From assembly GCF_900112245.1 (NCBI RefSeq), contig NZ_FOYX01000002.1, forward strand, positions 124,001 through 188,000: DNA of 64,000 nucleotides, given 5' to 3'. The notes beneath the pieces are model-generated. The model was given only the letters and a program-made list of their open reading frames with translations, had not been told where the DNA came from and made no database searches. Shown here piece by piece: positions 25,050 to 33,813 of this stretch. Both the position numbers and the translations under genes were made by a program. Position 1 is the stretch's first letter. Every line of letters begins with the position of its first letter. The stretch comes from Maribacter stanieri. GTDB taxonomy: Bacteria; Bacteroidota; Bacteroidia; Flavobacteriales; Flavobacteriaceae.

Positions 25050-26105
25050 CTACCATTCTATTAAAACGCGTTGTGCAGAAAACCCTGGACCAAAACTTAA
25101 AATTAAACCTTGTTCTCCCGCAGAAATATCTTTTTCCAGAAAGCGCTCTAAAACGTATAAAACAGTGGCGCTGCTCATATTACCATAAAGTCTTAAAACT
25201 TCTCTAGTATCGTCTATATTTTTACCCAACGCCCCAAAAAGCGATTCTACTGTTTGTACTATTTTTTTACCACCAGGATGAAATATTAAATGGTCTACAT
25301 TCTGAATATTACTACCATATTTTTCTAAAAAAGGATGTACGATTTCTGCGAAATGATTAGATATCGTTTCCGGTACTGCTGGATCCAAAATCATTTTTAA
25401 ACCATGGTTGGTTAAATCGAAACCCATCATCTGAGTGGCATCCTTAAAATGATACATTTCTTCTCCAATAATTTTAGGTCCCACCGCATTTTCTTCAGAT
25501 GACAATAATACACACGCCGCACCATCGCCAAAAATTGCAGCACTTACCATATTAGCCATAGAAAAATCATTAAGCTGAAATGTTGCTGTAGGACTTTCTA
25601 CCGAAACTAATGCAATACGCTTACCAGGATTGGATTTTAAGAAGTTGTGTGCATAAATAAGCCCAGATACTCCAGCGGCGCAACCCATTTCAGTTACCGG
25701 TAGCCTAACAACATCTTGACGCATGCCCAATTCATTGATTAAGTAGGCATCTAAGGAAGGAATCATAATTCCCGTACAGCTTACCGTTATAATATAGTCT
25801 ATAGAGTCAGCGTCCCAACTGCTTTTATGCAAAGCGTTTCGCAAAACATTAGCACCCATTCGTTTTGCTTCTCTACTGTATATGTTATTCTTGTCTTCAA
25901 AAGAAGTTGTAATAAATACATCTTCCGGTGGCATTATAGAATACCTTTTATCTACTGCGGCACCTTCAAAAATCTTCACAACTTTTCTGGTAAATCGCTC
26001 TTCTTGATCACCTAACCAGAATTCTACCAAGGGAATAATATCTTTGGTATCTCTAAAGTATTTGGGTAATTCTTTGGTAACACTTATAATTCTTGTGTGA
26101 TTCAT
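25050..26105 (-). CDS. Type III polyketide synthase (chalcone synthase family)
   Basis: A 351-aa homodimeric-type condensing enzyme. The triad is complete: Cys142 in VTEMGCAAGVSG, His276 in HLIFHPGGKK and Asn309 in LYGNMSSAT. The C-terminal loop SFGPGFSAQ corresponds to the family GFGPG. Such enzymes extend an acyl starter with malonyl units and cyclise it to alkylresorcinols, alkylpyrones or phloroglucinols. The neighbouring ACP, ketosynthase, dehydratase and reductase suggest a long acyl-ACP starter; the methyltransferase and flavin enzyme suggest tailoring. The exact ring chemistry cannot be read from sequence. Confidence 0.95.
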   Translation of the reverse strand: MNHTRIISVTKELPKYFRDTKDIIPLVEFWLGDQEERFTRKVVKIFEGAAVDKRYSIMPPEDVFITTSFEDKNNIYSREAKRMGANVLRNALHKSSWDADSIDYIITVSCTGIMIPSLDAYLINELGMRQDVVRLPVTEMGCAAGVSGLIYAHNFLKSNPGKRIALVSVESPTATFQLNDFSMANMVSAAIFGDGAACVLLSSEENAVGPKIIGEEMYHFKDATQMMGFDLTNHGLKMILDPAVPETISNHFAEIVHPFLEKYGSNIQNVDHLIFHPGGKKIVQTVESLFGALGKNIDDTREVLRLYGNMSSATVLYVLERFLEKDISAGEQGLILSFGPGFSAQRVLIEW

Positions 26106-26128
26106 AGCTATTCTTATACTTCAATCTA

Positions 26129-26836
26129 CTACTTCTTTTTTAAAACCCATATATATCTAAAAGCCCATTTCCACCGAATGTGATGCGTGGCATTTTTGAC
26201 TTGATTCGCAAAATCTTGTAATTCTCTCATTTTAAACGCTCTTCTAACAGATAACAATCCGTCTTTTTCTGCTATTTCCGTTTTGATAAAAAAGAAACTA
26301 AAGGCTTTAAATAAATAATAGGCAATTGGACTACGTTCCAAATCATTTATAACAACACCCATCGATGCCAGCTTTACAAACCTGTTTACAAATTGTACAA
26401 CACCTTCATCCGTAAAATGGTGCAATGTTAATGTGGTCATTACTACATCGATATTCATTTGTGAAAAATCGGTAGTCAAAATATCTGCTTTTTGATATGT
26501 AATTTCGGGATAATCTATTGAATGCTTTTGTGCCAATTCCAAACTTTGACCATTTAGGTCAACACCAATTAAATGGAGTTTGATATTTCTTTTTCTACCC
26601 TCATCTGCAAGCTTTCGTAACATGGTTCCTTCTGCGCAACCCATATCTAAAATCGTATATGATTCTTTAAATGCAGAACTAACCATCTCAAAAACAGCAT
26701 TTAAAGTTATCTTATACCCACCAAGAAGCTTATTAACTCTATTAATGTCCTTAAGAATGGTTTCCAACTCTTCCGTGGTACCAGAAAAGGTATCCATAAT
26801 CTCAACTACAGAACTTCTATATGTAAAATCTTCCAT
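26129..26836 (-). CDS. SAM-dependent methyltransferase of the PKS cluster
   Basis: A 235-aa class I methyltransferase with SAM-binding motif I ILDMGCAEGTMLRKL (residues 62-76), motif II-like acidic D in LIGVDLNGQ, and motif IV region DVVMTTLTLHHF. It is the kind regularly found beside bacterial type III PKS genes, where it methylates a phenolic oxygen or ring carbon of the polyketide. It overlaps the flavin oxidoreductase gene by one base (26836) and precedes the PKS gene by 23 bases. Confidence 0.92.
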   Translation of the reverse strand: MEDFTYRSSVVEIMDTFSGTTEELETILKDINRVNKLLGGYKITLNAVFEMVSSAFKESYTILDMGCAEGTMLRKLADEGRKRNIKLHLIGVDLNGQSLELAQKHSIDYPEITYQKADILTTDFSQMNIDVVMTTLTLHHFTDEGVVQFVNRFVKLASMGVVINDLERSPIAYYLFKAFSFFFIKTEIAEKDGLLSVRRAFKMRELQDFANQVKNATHHIRWKWAFRYIWVLKKK

Positions 26837-27957
26837 TATGACAGCAATTCTCCATGGGTTTTAGATATAATATATTTCAATAGCGTTTTCGATTTTCCTA
26901 CAGTTTTAATACCCATTGAAACTAATCTTTTATTCATTAAGATGCCTTGTAATTTCCTTCCAAACCATAAACGTCTACTAAATGCCTTGGTCCATAATTT
27001 AGAATAGTCCAATTCTAACTGCTGTCGATCATAATCCTCTTCTTTTACAAACCGTAAAATTAATTGAACTGCGATCTTAGCACTATGTATAGACATTGCC
27101 ATTCCATTTCCACAAAGTGGATGAATTAAGCCTGCTGTATCGCCACACATGATCATATGATTAACAACGCTTTCCTTCTGGTCAAAAGATATTTGGGCTA
27201 TTGTCATTGGACGCTTAAAAATTGGCGTCGCATCTTTTAAAAAGGTTTTTAAAAATGGATTTTCTAATACAACTTGCTCATTAAAACACTGAATATCCTT
27301 ATACTTTTTAAAACTCTGATAATTTGCCAAATAGCAAAAATTAACGGTACCGGACTCTGTTTTGGACAAGCCACCGTAACCTCCATTAAAATTATGTAAC
27401 CCCACCAAATCATCTGGAAAATCAGCTAATTTATAATGCGCTTTTACCGCTAACCACGATTGTTTCTTTTTACTAAACACACGGTTCAAATCCTTATCTA
27501 AAACAGAACGCTTACCGTAAGCACCAATAACTATTCTTGAAGTATACGATTCAGATTTAGTATTAATGGTAAAGTAGTCATTACCAAAAGCTGTAGTAAT
27601 CACTTTCTCAAAATAAAAAGTAACTCCAAGCTTCACTGCCCTTTTATATAGAAGTTGATCAAAAGCATACCTACTTATTCCAAATCCGCCTAAAGGAAGT
27701 TCAGTATCTACTACAAACCCATCTTGTGTACTTATTTGAAATTGTGAAATAGGAATAGCTCCTACGGAATTAGGATTAATACCTAAACGATTCAAGTAAG
27801 GGAGTACTTCATTAGAAACATATTCCCCACATACTTTATGATGCGGATATGGATTCATTTCAATAACCGCAACATCTTGCCCTTCTAGAGCTAAATGAAT
27901 AGCTGCCGTTAACCCTGCTAAACCACCACCTATAATAAGTATACCGTGTTCTTTCAC
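26836..27957 (-). CDS. FAD-dependent oxidoreductase of the PKS cluster
   Basis: A 373-aa flavoprotein of the geranylgeranyl-reductase/aromatic monooxygenase superfamily. It has the Rossmann GGGLAGLTAA (residues 10-19), the PHHKVCGEYVS region, and a second FAD motif CGDTAGLIHPLCGNGMAMS. It begins with GTG; no ATG is available before the FAD loop. A close-to-consensus -7 box TAACTTTC (27963-27970, minus) lies so near that the transcript may be almost leaderless. It is first of the seven-gene unit and probably hydroxylates the methylated polyketide ring or reduces the chain. Confidence 0.92.
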   Translation of the reverse strand: MKEHGILIIGGGLAGLTAAIHLALEGQDVAVIEMNPYPHHKVCGEYVSNEVLPYLNRLGINPNSVGAIPISQFQISTQDGFVVDTELPLGGFGISRYAFDQLLYKRAVKLGVTFYFEKVITTAFGNDYFTINTKSESYTSRIVIGAYGKRSVLDKDLNRVFSKKKQSWLAVKAHYKLADFPDDLVGLHNFNGGYGGLSKTESGTVNFCYLANYQSFKKYKDIQCFNEQVVLENPFLKTFLKDATPIFKRPMTIAQISFDQKESVVNHMIMCGDTAGLIHPLCGNGMAMSIHSAKIAVQLILRFVKEEDYDRQQLELDYSKLWTKAFSRRLWFGRKLQGILMNKRLVSMGIKTVGKSKTLLKYIISKTHGELLS

Positions 27958-27980
27958 TGCATGAAAGTTACACCAAAAAC

Positions 27981-28007
27981 AAAAAAGCCCTGCAAATGCA
28001 GGGCTTT
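27981..28007 (-). terminator. Terminator of the OmpA-family gene
   Basis: Stem AAAGCCCTGC / GCAGGGCTTT with a 4-base loop, followed on the minus strand by a T run. It separates the OmpA-family gene from the PKS cluster, whose first start is only 24 bases further. Confidence 0.88.
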
Positions 28008-28039
28008 AATTTTAACTCGTTTACAAAAATAAGTTCTAC

Positions 28040-28732
28040 TTAATTTGTCTGTGTCTTTGCTTCTTGCTTTAAAGACTCACTAGCTACTATTGCTAGTTCT
28101 ACTCTTCTATTTTTTGCTTTACCTTCTTTGGTGGTGTTATCACCAACTGGTTGGGTCTCACCATACCATTTGGTATCAAAACGACTTGCATCAACTCCTT
28201 TGCTAACTAAATAGTTAGTAACCGACTCGGCTCTTTGCTTAGATAGGTTCAAGTTATACTCGTCTGCACCAGCACTATCGGTATGTCCTTCAACTAAAAT
28301 ATTAGATTGTGGATATTCTTTAAAAATTCCAACTAACTTATCTAAAGTAGTAGCAGATGTACCTTGTACGTTAGATTTGTTGGTATCAAAATACACACCT
28401 GCATCTTCATTGAAAGTAACGTTAATACCTTCACCAACACGCTTAACTTCTGCTCCAGGAATTTCCTCTTCTATACGTTCTGCTTGGCGATCCATTCTAT
28501 TACCAATGTATCCACCAGCTGCACCACCAATAGCGGCACCTAATATTGCACCAAGAGCAGTATTGTTACCACTACCAACATTGTTACCTAAGATACCACC
28601 AATTACGGCACCACCTGATGCTCCGATTACCGCACCTTTTTGTGTTTTATTTGCATTCTTAACTGTGCTACAGCTCATTACCATGGCAAGAGCGATTATG
28701 TAACTAGTTCTACGTAATATCATTGTTTTCAT
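28040..28732 (-). CDS. OmpA-family lipoprotein with glycine-zipper domain
   Basis: A 230-aa lipoprotein (lipobox MVMSC). A glycine-zipper segment covers about residues 35-85 (GAVIGASGGAVIGGILGNNVG ..., GGAAGGYIGNRMD). The peptidoglycan-binding OmpA domain follows at about residues 110-220 (NILVEGHTDSAGADEYNLNLSKQRAESVTNYLVSKGV, with the Asp and Arg that contact diaminopimelate). It anchors the outer membrane to the wall. It is 27 bases downstream of the lipocalin-like gene, so the two are probably cotranscribed. Confidence 0.95.
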   Translation of the reverse strand: MKTMILRRTSYIIALAMVMSCSTVKNANKTQKGAVIGASGGAVIGGILGNNVGSGNNTALGAILGAAIGGAAGGYIGNRMDRQAERIEEEIPGAEVKRVGEGINVTFNEDAGVYFDTNKSNVQGTSATTLDKLVGIFKEYPQSNILVEGHTDSAGADEYNLNLSKQRAESVTNYLVSKGVDASRFDTKWYGETQPVGDNTTKEGKAKNRRVELAIVASESLKQEAKTQTN

Positions 28733-28759
28733 ATGTTTGATTTAATTTTAAGTAGGTTT

Positions 28760-29239
28760 TTATTTTTTACTGAATTGATAAACAACATTAATAGGAGCAC
28801 CTTCTACCATAACATTAGATTTTAATGTCATATTAGATTCGGTTAGGTTTTCGATATTTAAACGATAACCAGCACCTCCAGAAATATCTTGATTTTTCTC
28901 GTTAATAAATTTGAACTGTAGTTGACTTGTGTAGTTTTCTTCACGTTCTACAACTGACCATCTAATATAACGGTCTCCACCTGTACAGAAAGTAGACTGA
29001 TTAATGGTATACCTACCAGTACTATTATTATCACGGAAGAACCACTCGCTACCTTCTAGGCATATATCTTCAACATCGTTAAATAAGACTGCTTTAACAT
29101 TACCAGTGTTTCCTTCAAAAGAAACATCGTTTAATGTCCATGTGCCACTTAGCAAATTTCTTTTGCCTCTTGCATCTTTAGATATTGAACATGAGGACAC
29201 TAAAAGAACGATACTAAAAAGCCAAATCATTTTTTTCAT
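28760..29239 (-). CDS. Lipocalin-like lipoprotein
   Basis: A 159-aa lipoprotein (lipobox LVSSC). A single beta-barrel domain begins with LLSGTWTLNDVSFEG, the hallmark opening of Bacteroidota lipocalin-like proteins, and has two Cys (EDICLEG and TFCTGG) that could form a disulfide. It may carry a small hydrophobic ligand or simply stabilise the envelope; no ligand can be inferred. It is the first gene of a two-gene unit with the OmpA-family lipoprotein. Confidence 0.85.
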   Translation of the reverse strand: MKKMIWLFSIVLLVSSCSISKDARGKRNLLSGTWTLNDVSFEGNTGNVKAVLFNDVEDICLEGSEWFFRDNNSTGRYTINQSTFCTGGDRYIRWSVVEREENYTSQLQFKFINEKNQDISGGAGYRLNIENLTESNMTLKSNVMVEGAPINVVYQFSKK

Positions 29240-29386
29240 AAGTAAATTATTTAGGGTTTGATCTATATACGATTTATGTTAAGTTTTGGACGGTTGTAAT
29301 TTTAAATCCGTTCCAATAACAACGCAAAGATGATGCTAAATAATATTACCTATTACCTCTTTTAACAATTTTGTTAACGTGTATAC

Positions 29387-31363
29387 TTAATAATCTATAA
29401 GTTCTCTAAGGGCTGACTCAAATCTCGACTTAGCCAAATACTGTTGTTCTAGTTGTGCATTAAAAGGTATAGGGGTTTCTAAACTACCTACTCTTTTAAC
29501 AGGACCATCTAAATGTTCAAAACAGTTTTCCATTACCAACGCAGAGATATCACTAGCTATACCTCCAAAAAGACTGTCTTCCTGTAATATAATTAGCTTT
29601 CCTGTCTTTTTTACAGAATCATAAATTGCAGTAATATCTAATGGTTGCAAAGTTCTTAAATCAAGTAAATCCGCACTTATACCTTTGTTCTTTTCTAATG
29701 TTTCCAAAGCCCAATGCACACCTGCTCCATAAGTTACAATCGTTATTTGATCTCCCTGACTTAAAAGACTTGCTTTCCCTAAAGGCAATGAGTAATAATC
29801 TACAGGTACTTCTTGATATATACTTCTGTACAATCCTTTATGTTCAAAAAACATAACCGGGTTTGGATCTTCAATTGCGGTGGCAAGCAATCCTTTAGCA
29901 TCATAAGGAAAAGCAGGATACACCACTTTTAACCCTGGGGTTTTAGTAAACCAAGCTTCATTTGTTTGGGAATGAAAAGGACCCGCAGCTACACCACCAC
30001 CACAAGGCATACGAATAACTACATCTGCTTTCTCTCCCCATCTATAAAAACTCTTTGCTAAATAATTGACTATCGGATTAAAGCCGCTACTCGCAAAATC
30101 TGCAAATTGCATTTCCATTACCGCCTTCATTCCATTTATGGATAAACCCATTGCGGCAGATACTATTGCAGACTCACAAATGGGCGTATTCCGCACACGT
30201 TCTTTTCCAAAATCTTCAACAAAGCCGTCTGTAATTTTAAAGACACCGCCATACTCCGCAACATCTTGCCCCATAATAACAAGGTTATCAAACCTTTTCA
30301 TAGAAGCTCTTAATCCATCAGATATAGCATCAATTAGACGTATATTTTTAGTTTCTTTATTTGGAGTAATATCTTTATATTTAAAATTTTGATACACTTC
30401 ACTTAATTCTTTACTTTCATTAGGTACAATGGAGTTTTCATTAAATGCAATTTTTAAGTTGTCATCAATCTCAGCTTGAATTTCAGCTTTGTAATTTTCA
30501 ATAACCTTTTCAGAAAGCAGGTTTTCATCCAACAAATATTTGGTAAAATTTTCTAGTGGATCTTTCTCACCCCACATATCCAAAAGATCTTGAGGTACAT
30601 ATTTTGTTCCGCTTGCTTCCTCATGTCCGCGCATGCGAAATGTTTTAAATTCTAACATTACCGGTCTAGGATTAATTCTCATATCCCTAACCAACTGTGA
30701 AACTTTAGAATAGACCTCCAATATATTATTACCATCAATTATGTGAGATTCCATCCCATAGCCAACACCTTTATCTGCGATGTGCTCACATTTAAACTGT
30801 TCATTGGTTGGGGTCGATAAGCCATAGCCGTTATTCTCTACACAAAACAGCACAGGTAAATCCCAAACAGAAGCAACATTTAGTGCTTCATGAAAATCAC
30901 CTTCACTGGTTGCTCCTTCACCTGTAAATACAGCGGTTACCTTATTTTCTTTCTTTAACTTATGAGCTAGAGCTATACCATCGGCAACACCCAATTGTGG
31001 TCCCAAATGAGAAATCATACCTACAATCTTGAAATCTTGAGTACCAAAATGAAAGCTACGATCTCTGCCTTGGGTGAATCCGCTTGCTTTGCCCTGCCAT
31101 TGTGCAAACAATCTAAACAACGGTATCTCTCTTGTAGTAAAGACACCCAAGTTTCTATGCATAGGCAAAATATACTCATCACTATCTAAAGCCGTAGTTA
31201 TACCAATTGAAATAGCTTCTTGACCTATACCACTAAACCATTTAGAAATTTTACCTTGACGCAAAAGTATCAACATCTTCTCCTCTATCATACGAGGCTT
31301 AAGCATTGATTTATAAAGTTTTAACTTAACATCTTCAGCTACTGAAAAATCGGTATAGTTCAT
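29387..31363 (-). CDS. Fused alpha/beta E1 2-oxoacid dehydrogenase
   Basis: A 658-aa protein that joins both E1 subunits in one chain. Residues ~1-330 are the alpha part, with the thiamine-diphosphate motif GEGATSEGDFHEALN ... CVENN and RMRGHEEASG. Residues ~335-658 are the beta part (MGQDVAEYGGVFKITDGF, PCGGGVAAGPFHSQTNEAWF). It decarboxylates a 2-oxoacid, most likely a branched-chain one, and passes the acyl group to a lipoyl E2. No E2 or E3 gene is near, so it must use subunits encoded elsewhere. Single gene. Confidence 0.93.
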   Translation of the reverse strand: MNYTDFSVAEDVKLKLYKSMLKPRMIEEKMLILLRQGKISKWFSGIGQEAISIGITTALDSDEYILPMHRNLGVFTTREIPLFRLFAQWQGKASGFTQGRDRSFHFGTQDFKIVGMISHLGPQLGVADGIALAHKLKKENKVTAVFTGEGATSEGDFHEALNVASVWDLPVLFCVENNGYGLSTPTNEQFKCEHIADKGVGYGMESHIIDGNNILEVYSKVSQLVRDMRINPRPVMLEFKTFRMRGHEEASGTKYVPQDLLDMWGEKDPLENFTKYLLDENLLSEKVIENYKAEIQAEIDDNLKIAFNENSIVPNESKELSEVYQNFKYKDITPNKETKNIRLIDAISDGLRASMKRFDNLVIMGQDVAEYGGVFKITDGFVEDFGKERVRNTPICESAIVSAAMGLSINGMKAVMEMQFADFASSGFNPIVNYLAKSFYRWGEKADVVIRMPCGGGVAAGPFHSQTNEAWFTKTPGLKVVYPAFPYDAKGLLATAIEDPNPVMFFEHKGLYRSIYQEVPVDYYSLPLGKASLLSQGDQITIVTYGAGVHWALETLEKNKGISADLLDLRTLQPLDITAIYDSVKKTGKLIILQEDSLFGGIASDISALVMENCFEHLDGPVKRVGSLETPIPFNAQLEQQYLAKSRFESALRELIDY

Positions 31364-31484
31364 TACTACAGTTAATTTTGAGTATTAAATTATAAATGTA
31401 ACAAAAATGCATATAGAAAGTATAGATTATAACAAAGCTTGTAAATCCACAATAATTATTAATTTTACATAAAATCTTTATGTT

Positions 31485-32435
31485 ATGAGCTTAGTACCTA
31501 GTGTAGATTTATCGGATTTTCTTTCTGATGACCCAAAAAGAAAACAAAAGTTTATTGATGAAATTGGAAAAGCCTTTGAAGAAATTGGCTTTGTTGCTTT
31601 AAGCGGACATTTTCTATCAGATGAATTAGTGGATTCTTTATATGCTGAGATTAAAGACTTTTTCAATTTACCTAGCGAAGTGAAAGATGGGTATCAAATA
31701 GAAGGTATTGGAGGTCAACGTGGCTATACTTCTTTCGGAAAGGAACATGCTAAAGGTAGAAAAGAAGGTGATTTAAAGGAGTTTTGGCATTTTGGCCAAT
31801 ATGTTGAGGATAATGACGCATTAGAAAAAGAATATCCTGCTAACGTAATGGTAAAAGAGTTGCCACAGTTTAACAAAGTTGGCAAGGAAACCTATAAGAT
31901 GCTAGAAAAAACAGCCAAGTATGTTTTACGTGCATTGGCATTACATTTAAATCTAGATGAATTTTATTTTGATGAGTTCATTAAAAATGGAAATTCAATA
32001 TTACGCCCTATTCATTACCCACCTATTACCTCTGAGCCTAAAAATGCAGTAAGAGCAGCGGCTCATGGTGACATTAACTTAATTACTCTTTTAATGGGTG
32101 CTCACGGGAAAGGACTACAAGTACAGAACCATGAAGGAGAATGGGTAGATGCAATTGCAAAGCCAGACCAGTTAATGATTAACGTAGGTGATATGTTATC
32201 TAGATTAACAAACAATAAACTATTATCTACAATTCATCAAGTAGTTAATCCTCCAAAGGAATTGTGGGGAACTTCTAGATACTCGGTTCCATTTTTTATG
32301 CACCCTGTAAGTGAAATGCCTTTAAATTGTTTGGAGAATTGTATTGACGAAGAGCACCCTAAGTTATATACTGATATTACTGCAGGTGAATTTTTACATG
32401 AAAGATTAATTGAACTTGGGTTAATTAAAAAGTAA
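31485..32435 (+). CDS. Isopenicillin N synthase-family Fe(II) oxygenase
   Basis: A 316-aa non-haem iron oxygenase of the IPNS/2-oxoglutarate dioxygenase family. The iron-binding triad is His194-x-Asp196 (AAHGDI) with His251 (STIHQVV). The co-substrate-binding Arg265-x-Ser267 (SRYS) is present. The N-terminal DIOX_N region is complete. The substrate is unknown; stand-alone bacterial members are poorly characterised. It is followed five bases later by the SUI1-family gene, so the two are likely cotranscribed. Confidence 0.93.
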   Translation: MSLVPSVDLSDFLSDDPKRKQKFIDEIGKAFEEIGFVALSGHFLSDELVDSLYAEIKDFFNLPSEVKDGYQIEGIGGQRGYTSFGKEHAKGRKEGDLKEFWHFGQYVEDNDALEKEYPANVMVKELPQFNKVGKETYKMLEKTAKYVLRALALHLNLDEFYFDEFIKNGNSILRPIHYPPITSEPKNAVRAAAHGDINLITLLMGAHGKGLQVQNHEGEWVDAIAKPDQLMINVGDMLSRLTNNKLLSTIHQVVNPPKELWGTSRYSVPFFMHPVSEMPLNCLENCIDEEHPKLYTDITAGEFLHERLIELGLIKK

Positions 32436-32440
32436 CCAAT

Positions 32441-32770
32441 ATGGACCTTAAAGATCAATTAAAAAATTTGTTTCCAGAGCACGAACTAGAAGAGACTCCG
32501 ATAGAGAACGAGCCTAAAAAATCTATTTGGCTTCAAGATGATCCTATCATTTGTAAATACGAAAAGCGAAAAGGTAAACCAATTACAATCTTAGAAGGAT
32601 ATACTGGCGCAGATGAAGATTTTAAGAAATTAGCGAAAGAACTGAAGACCAAATTGAGCGTAGGCGGTAGTTTTAAAGACGATAAAATTATTATCCAAGG
32701 AGATTACCGGGATAAAATCATGGCAATACTCAAAGACAAAGGCTTCTCTGTCAAACGAGTAGGCGGATAA
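32441..32770 (+). CDS. SUI1/eIF1-related translation factor (YciH type)
   Basis: A 109-aa protein with the SUI1 domain in its C-terminal ~75 residues (KPITILEGYTGADEDFKKLAKEL, KLSVGGSFKDDKIIIQGDY, GFSVKRVGG). Homologues influence start-codon selection on the small ribosomal subunit. The N-terminal ~35 residues are acidic and probably flexible. It is immediately downstream of the iron oxygenase gene, a pairing whose meaning is unknown. Confidence 0.93.
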   Translation: MDLKDQLKNLFPEHELEETPIENEPKKSIWLQDDPIICKYEKRKGKPITILEGYTGADEDFKKLAKELKTKLSVGGSFKDDKIIIQGDYRDKIMAILKDKGFSVKRVGG

Positions 32771-32879
32771 CTTTGCAAAAACGCCTTCTTTAAAAGTTCT
32801 ATTTGTTTTCTGTTAAATAATTTTATAACGTTGTTATAAGTGTTATTTTTAATCTAATCAAACTAAAATCAAACCTGGT

Positions 32880-33812
32880 ATGAGTTCTCTCTTGCACATT
32901 ACCAACGGAGATGTTTTCACCGAACGACTTCAAAAATTAAACCTAAGTGGTGATGTCATCACATGGCGCGAAATGCTTTGTGAAGGACAGACATTGCCGA
33001 CTGTTGGTACAGAAACATTTTGGAAAGCTCGTTTTGAGTTTCTCCATAAAAATTATAAAGTATCTAAATCATGGTTTATTGAAAAGACTTTAAAGGAATA
33101 CAGGTCTTTATGTAACCATAAACAACAAGATCATATCGTGCTTTGGTTCGAGTATGATCTTTTTTGTCAAGTGAATATGCTTGCCGTTATAAGTTGGCTG
33201 CTAACACATCGAAAATACGCTCAAATATCTCTTGTATGTAGCGGAAAAGAAGATGATACAGACAAAATGTACAGTCTTAATGAGCTTACTGATGAGCAAC
33301 TTTTAGACCTTTATAAGAATAAGAAAGTTTTAACCCAGGATGATGCAGAATATGCGGATTATGTTTGGCAATTATACTGCAGCAATAACCCTATTCGATT
33401 AGAAAACTTGACAGATTTTAACGATTACCAATTTGACTATTTAGGTAATGCCGTTAAATCTCATTTGAAACGTTTTCCTAGTATTAACAACGGTTTGAAC
33501 GAAATGGAAAATACCATTTTGCAACTTGCACTTGACAAGAAACCAAAGTCCAAAACCGAATACATGGACATATTGCTTAAAAATCAAGGTAATCTTGGTT
33601 TTTCCAATACGCAATATGATCGCGCATTGACAAGGTTAAAACCGTTGATTACAAGTCTAAATCCAGTACGCTTATCCAAGAAAGGAAAAGAGATTTTAGA
33701 AGGAAAAACAAGTTACTACTCTTGTATTCAAGATAATGATGTGTATTTAGGAGGTGCGTTGAAATATAATTTCCTTTACAACACCACTACTAACCGAATT
33801 TTAAAATTATAG
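32880..33812 (+). CDS. DUF1835-domain protein
   Basis: A 310-aa cytoplasmic protein. The opening LLHITNGDVFTERLQKLNLSGDVITWREMLCEG is the typical N-terminus of DUF1835 proteins. A middle region with WFEYDLFCQVNMLAV and a C-terminal part that may form a winged helix (TQYDRALTRLKPLI ... NPVRLSKKGKEIL) follow. The function is unknown. It lies two bases before the nucleoside phosphorylase gene, so the pair is probably cotranscribed. Confidence 0.85.
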   Translation: MSSLLHITNGDVFTERLQKLNLSGDVITWREMLCEGQTLPTVGTETFWKARFEFLHKNYKVSKSWFIEKTLKEYRSLCNHKQQDHIVLWFEYDLFCQVNMLAVISWLLTHRKYAQISLVCSGKEDDTDKMYSLNELTDEQLLDLYKNKKVLTQDDAEYADYVWQLYCSNNPIRLENLTDFNDYQFDYLGNAVKSHLKRFPSINNGLNEMENTILQLALDKKPKSKTEYMDILLKNQGNLGFSNTQYDRALTRLKPLITSLNPVRLSKKGKEILEGKTSYYSCIQDNDVYLGGALKYNFLYNTTTNRILKL

Positions 33813-33813
33813 C

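Noticed and set aside
22227..27957. Flexirubin/dialkylresorcinol cluster
   Set aside because: Those clusters use DarA/DarB (a KASIII-type enzyme) and many aryl-polyene genes. Here ring formation would be by a chalcone-synthase-family type III PKS and the aryl-polyene genes are absent.
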